Source: Lentilactobacillus otakiensis DSM 19908 = JCM 15040
GTDB taxonomy: Bacteria > Bacillota > Bacilli > Lactobacillales > Lactobacillaceae
Assembly: GCF_001434145.1 (NCBI RefSeq)
Contig: NZ_AZED01000008.1
Coordinates: forward strand, 1 to 64,000
DNA: 64,000 nt
Direction: 5' to 3'
The translations under genes were made by a program, and so were the position numbers. Shown piece by piece: positions 61,033 through 64,000 of the stretch (its first letter is position 1; each line of letters begins with the position of its first letter). Under the pieces are notes generated by a model. That model was not told the origin of the DNA. It did not search any database and saw nothing but the letters and a program-made list of their open reading frames with translations.

Positions 61033-62493
61033 TTAATCTTTATCTTTTTCGTGTTCAGCCTGCTTATCAATTGTTGCTGTTGAATGGCTCATGCCATATG
61101 CGAAGTAAATAATCATTCCTAAAACGAACCAGCCGAGTGCATAAGTCTTTGCTTGAATATCCAAGCCCCAGAAGATTCCTAAGGCACCCAAGAAGCCAAG
61201 TGCTGGCAATACTGGGTAGAGCGGCATTTTAAAGCTTGGCATTGGAATATCTTTTCCTTCACGTGGGCGAAGTGCATAAATGCCGAGTGAAACAAACATG
61301 AAGGCAATCAAGGTTCCTGCTGAAATCAGTTGAGCCAAGAATGTGAATGGGAAGAAGGCACCCAAAGCAATGGCGATAATGGTTAACACGATTAAAGCCC
61401 GGTTAGGCAAGTTGTTTTCCAACTTTCCAAGCCATTTTGGCAAAAGGCCATCACGACCGAATGAGTAAATGAGTCGTGAACCGGCAAGCATCATACCAAT
61501 TAAGGCAGTAAACATACCAACAACCGCAATAGCTTGAACCACAGTGGCGATTAATGCATGACCACTTTGACGTAAAGCCCAGCCAACTGGTTCAGCGTTG
61601 TTTGCGTATGCAGAATATCTAAACATTCCAACCAATACCAGTGAAACTGCGATGAAAAGAACTACGGCAATGACCAATGATCCAAGAATTCCTCGAGGCA
61701 TGGTCTTTTGTGGATCTTTCGCTTCAGCTGAATTGGCAGCGATTGAATCAAAACCAATGTAAGCCAGGAAGATTTCAGAAACACCAGCGTAAATTCCTTG
61801 CCAGCCACCAAATGCGGAACCATCGGCGTTGACATGATACTTAGGAATAAATGGGGTATAGTTGCTCATCTTAAGGGCAGTGGCACCAACGAAAATGAAA
61901 ATTAAAATTGCAATCACTTTAAGAATAACCAGTGTGTTTTCAACACGGGCGGTTTGGGAAGCACCACGAGAAAGTAATGTGGTAACTAATAGGATAACAA
62001 CAATGGCGATTAAATCCATCAAGCCACCGTTCGTACCAGTTGACGCAGTGGACAATGCCGTCGGTAGTTTTGCACCTAATGGCGAAATTAACCCTTGGAA
62101 GTTTGCCGAAAGCCCTGACGCAACGAACGCCACAGCGATGAAGTATTCAGCTAACAGTGCCCAGCCGGCAATCCAGCCCCAGAACTCACCGAAAACAACG
62201 TTGATCCATGAATAAGCAGAACCAGCGAATGGCATTGCGGCAGCCATTTCAGCGTAGGCAAAGGCCACGATTCCAGCAACGATTGCGGCCGCCAAGAATG
62301 AAAGGGAAACGGCAGGACCAGCGTGTTGTGCAGCAACAACTCCAGGCAAGGTAAAAATAGAAGTTGAAACAATCGTTCCGACACCAAGCGCCAGGAAATC
62401 TTTGGTGGTTAAGCTCCGAATCAAATGTGAATCCTTATCTTGATAAACAAGGGGATCTTCTTTTCGGAACATTTTATCAGTTAAACTACTCAT
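61033..62493 (-). CDS. APC superfamily amino acid permease (CAT/YfnA type)
   Basis: A 486-residue transporter with about twelve to fourteen helices. Typical parts: LGVGTIVSTSIFTLPGVVAA in the first helix, AFAYAEMAAAMPFAGSAYSW, and AYIGFDSIAANSAEAKDPQK after helix 6. The CAT/YfnA group carries amino acids, often branched or cationic. Directly followed by isoleucine 2-epimerase, it may import L- or export D-branched-chain amino acids (inference). AGGAG precedes the ATG. Confidence 0.9.
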   Translation of the reverse strand: MSSLTDKMFRKEDPLVYQDKDSHLIRSLTTKDFLALGVGTIVSTSIFTLPGVVAAQHAGPAVSLSFLAAAIVAGIVAFAYAEMAAAMPFAGSAYSWINVVFGEFWGWIAGWALLAEYFIAVAFVASGLSANFQGLISPLGAKLPTALSTASTGTNGGLMDLIAIVVILLVTTLLSRGASQTARVENTLVILKVIAILIFIFVGATALKMSNYTPFIPKYHVNADGSAFGGWQGIYAGVSEIFLAYIGFDSIAANSAEAKDPQKTMPRGILGSLVIAVVLFIAVSLVLVGMFRYSAYANNAEPVGWALRQSGHALIATVVQAIAVVGMFTALIGMMLAGSRLIYSFGRDGLLPKWLGKLENNLPNRALIVLTIIAIALGAFFPFTFLAQLISAGTLIAFMFVSLGIYALRPREGKDIPMPSFKMPLYPVLPALGFLGALGIFWGLDIQAKTYALGWFVLGMIIYFAYGMSHSTATIDKQAEHEKDKD

Positions 62494-62698
62494 ATAATCA
62501 CTCCTAATCTCAGTACAAAATTTTGCATACTAAACGAAAACTTTGAACACTGATAATTTATTTATTGTGGAAACCACACTTTCTAAATACGAAAACGATC
62601 GCGGTTTCCTTCCTCGATCAACAATATGTAAATAATAATGACAAAAAAACAAAATTTCTCTCAAATTCCATTCAGCATGCGAGTAGTTTAACGCATTT

Positions 62699-62730
62699 TT
62701 AATTAGATTGTCAATATAAAATCTAATTAA
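62699..62730. promoter_or_regulatory. Inverted repeat upstream of the permease-epimerase operon
   Basis: TTAATTAGATT (62699-62709) and AATCTAATTAA (62720-62730) are perfect 11-base arms with a ten-base spacer. It lies about 205 bases before the permease start in the AT-rich gap 62494-62880 and could bind a dimeric regulator. The rest of the gap holds the promoter listed next and nothing else I recognise. Confidence 0.5.
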
Positions 62731-62788
62731 AATCTCATTTTAAAAGGAAGACTATTATAATAAATTAGACACAAACTTCAGATTTCAT

Positions 62789-62823
62789 TTGCCGAACCGT
62801 GCCTTAATCACTATAATAGTGAT
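62789..62823 (+). promoter_or_regulatory. Promoter of the DUF536 gene with palindromic -10 region
   Basis: TTGCCG (62789-62794), a 17-base spacer and TATAAT (62812-62817) make a good promoter. The -10 box is the centre of a palindrome ATCACTATAATAGTGAT (62807-62823), so a repressor could cover it directly. Confidence 0.65.
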
Positions 62824-62880
62824 GTGTGACTGCGAACAGCCTGTTTGCAAACTAAAATTATTCATGTTGGGGGCGACATT

Positions 62881-63414
62881 ATGGAACTGACTATCAAAGA
62901 GTTGGCGGACGAATTATCGGTATCGAAAACTGCAATTAGAAAACATATGGACGATAAGTTCAGAGATACATATACGATAAAAAAGGGAAACAAGATTCTG
63001 ATCAAAGATGAGGGTGTTGAGGTTCTCAAAGGTCAATTCAAGAACCAGAATGAACACACCGAGAGCGAACAGCCAAAGCAAACCGCTAACCAGTTATCCG
63101 TTAAGGGCGGCGATAAGCAGACTGCCCTTTTAGCTGAGCAGCTCGAAGATCAACGGAAACAAATTGATGCAAAGGACAAACAAATTGCTGAGTTACATCA
63201 ACTTCTCGACCAATCACAACGGTTGCAATTGGATGTTCAAAACAAACTCAAACAGTTGGAAAGCCAAGGTACTTCTTCAGTAAAACAAACCATTCCAGAA
63301 TCAGTTAATGAAGAAGATCATTCAGAGGACAAAATTCCTGACAGCTACCAGCCGAGCAATGCGCGATTTCAAGAAGCAGGGAAGAAAAAGCACTGGTGGC
63401 AGTTTGGCAGATAA
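62881..63414 (+). CDS. DUF536 family protein (plasmid replication-associated type)
   Basis: A 177-residue protein: N-terminal winged or helix-turn-helix segment (MELTIKELADELSVSKTAIRKH, in two parts), a long Gln/Lys-rich coiled coil (about 85-140, LAEQLEDQRKQIDAKDKQIAEL in two parts), and a Trp-rich tail KKHWWQFGR. DUF536 genes usually follow repA/repB on lactic acid bacterial plasmids. No replication gene is present here, so this is a chromosomal copy. The ATG at 62881 has TTGGGGG upstream. Confidence 0.82.
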   Translation: MELTIKELADELSVSKTAIRKHMDDKFRDTYTIKKGNKILIKDEGVEVLKGQFKNQNEHTESEQPKQTANQLSVKGGDKQTALLAEQLEDQRKQIDAKDKQIAELHQLLDQSQRLQLDVQNKLKQLESQGTSSVKQTIPESVNEEDHSEDKIPDSYQPSNARFQEAGKKKHWWQFGR

Positions 63415-63511
63415 GATTTTTAACTCATTTTTTGAATAGCATTTATCATTCATGGTCATATCGGCGTCGGCCGAACTAACAGCTATTATTTGGACAGCTA
63501 GTCAATTCGTA

Positions 63512-63550
63512 CAAAAAGGAAGCGGGGAGAAATCCCTGCTTCCTTTTTTT
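63512..63550. terminator. Bidirectional terminator
   Basis: AAAAAGGAAGCGGG pairs with CCCTGCTTCCTTTTT around GAGAAAT, between the DUF536 gene and the convergent membrane protein gene. Confidence 0.88.
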
Positions 63551-63564
63551 TGTTAATGACGTGA

Positions 63565-64000
63565 TTATTCTTTTTTGAAGCGATATTCGAACCAGAGTCG
63601 GTCTTCATATGGTTTGAGGGCCTTTTCGAGTTGTGATCGTAATAGATTAACCCGTAAGTCGGCCGCCAAGATGATGGCACAGAATGCAAGCATTGTCAGT
63701 TCAACCGCAATGAGCCCCCAATTTTGCTTGGCGGTCATCACTAGCCATTCTTCCAAAACAAGTAAGAAGATCATTGATTTGGTCTTGCTTGCAAGCCAGT
63801 ACCAATGATTGATTCCTCTTAATTTTTTGGTCACGAAGGCCAATTTTTCTCCTGCCAGCCTAACTGGGTATTTAATCGCAACCTTTAGAGGGGAAGCATC
63901 TTGTGAGACCAGCCTTGATACGTAAGATGAAGATTTTCCAAGAGAATTTTTTGATAAGAAGTCGCCAATCCAAAGAGAAATCAGCAGATAAAGCATCAGA
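63565..64000 (-). CDS. Membrane protein, partial (continues past window end)
   Basis: At least 143 residues of a membrane protein; an ATG at 63996 may be internal, since the frame is open to the window edge. Three hydrophobic segments are visible, the last two near KSMIFLLVLEEWLVM and LIAVELTMLAFCAIILAADL, followed by a charged tail. No motif is recognised. It converges on the DUF536 gene. Confidence 0.6.
   Translation of the reverse strand, partial: LMLYLLISLWIGDFLSKNSLGKSSSYVSRLVSQDASPLKVAIKYPVRLAGEKLAFVTKKLRGINHWYWLASKTKSMIFLLVLEEWLVMTAKQNWGLIAVELTMLAFCAIILAADLRVNLLRSQLEKALKPYEDRLWFEYRFKKE

Overview
The window is chromosomal DNA from a heterofermentative lactobacillus, most probably the Lentilactobacillus buchneri group. 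Reasons: the replication-origin gene order of Firmicutes (dnaN, dnaA, oriC, rpmH, rnpA, yidC, jag, mnmE, mnmG), moderate GC content, Lactobacillus-type surface proteins, a helveticin J-like bacteriolysin, and an aminotransferase-fold protein (59663-61015) that I recognise from memory as nearly identical to the L. buchneri isoleucine 2-epimerase. No insertion sequence, tRNA, rRNA or CRISPR array was seen.

Layout. 1-3.3 kb: dnaN and dnaA on the minus strand, with DnaA boxes on both sides of dnaA (oriC). 3.3-13.7 kb: rpmH-rnpA-yidC, then a four-gene insertion (glycerate kinase, quinone-reductase-like enzyme, SDR, cation efflux) that separates yidC from jag, then mnmE-mnmG. 13.7-21 kb: drug efflux, signal peptidase, a probable C-rich-loop small RNA, kptA, hairpin-bearing repeats, and a TPP-riboswitch operon for thiamin-pyrimidine salvage. 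21-26 kb: two divergent aromatic amino-acid operons, trpE-trpG under a tryptophan T-box and aroF-aroB under what looks like a ribosome-stalling leader-peptide attenuator rich in Phe/Tyr/Trp codons. 28-34.4 kb: the complete pstS-C-A-B-B-phoU phosphate operon with an orphan, degenerate response regulator. 34.4-36.7 kb: an oxidoreductase and an MFS pump.

37-46 kb is the accessory part: small secreted proteins of unknown function (including a tandem triplet of paralogues), an orphan ArpU-type phage regulator under a LexA-box promoter, a helveticin J-like gene, and several secreted proteins sharing one N-terminal domain. 46-64 kb: a secreted PAP2 phosphatase with autotransporter-type beta repeats, a T-box-controlled brnQ, a cation/proton antiporter, a deoxyribosyltransferase, a large surface protein with DUF5776-like repeats, a GNAT-MFS pair, a secreted histidine phosphatase, an EEP phosphatase, isoleucine 2-epimerase with an APC permease, and a plasmid-type DUF536 gene.

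Chromosome-scale signals are also present. Six parS-like 16-mers with the same asymmetric centre lie between 11.7 and 46.3 kb. Five copies of a palindromic intergenic repeat family (13.7, 17.7, 17.8, 18.8 and 59.5 kb) share ends and differ in their central hairpin. A group of genes, mainly for secreted or small membrane proteins, has an unusual GGGGG-type Shine-Dalgarno sequence that can pair with the CCCCC loop of the candidate small RNA at 16.8 kb.
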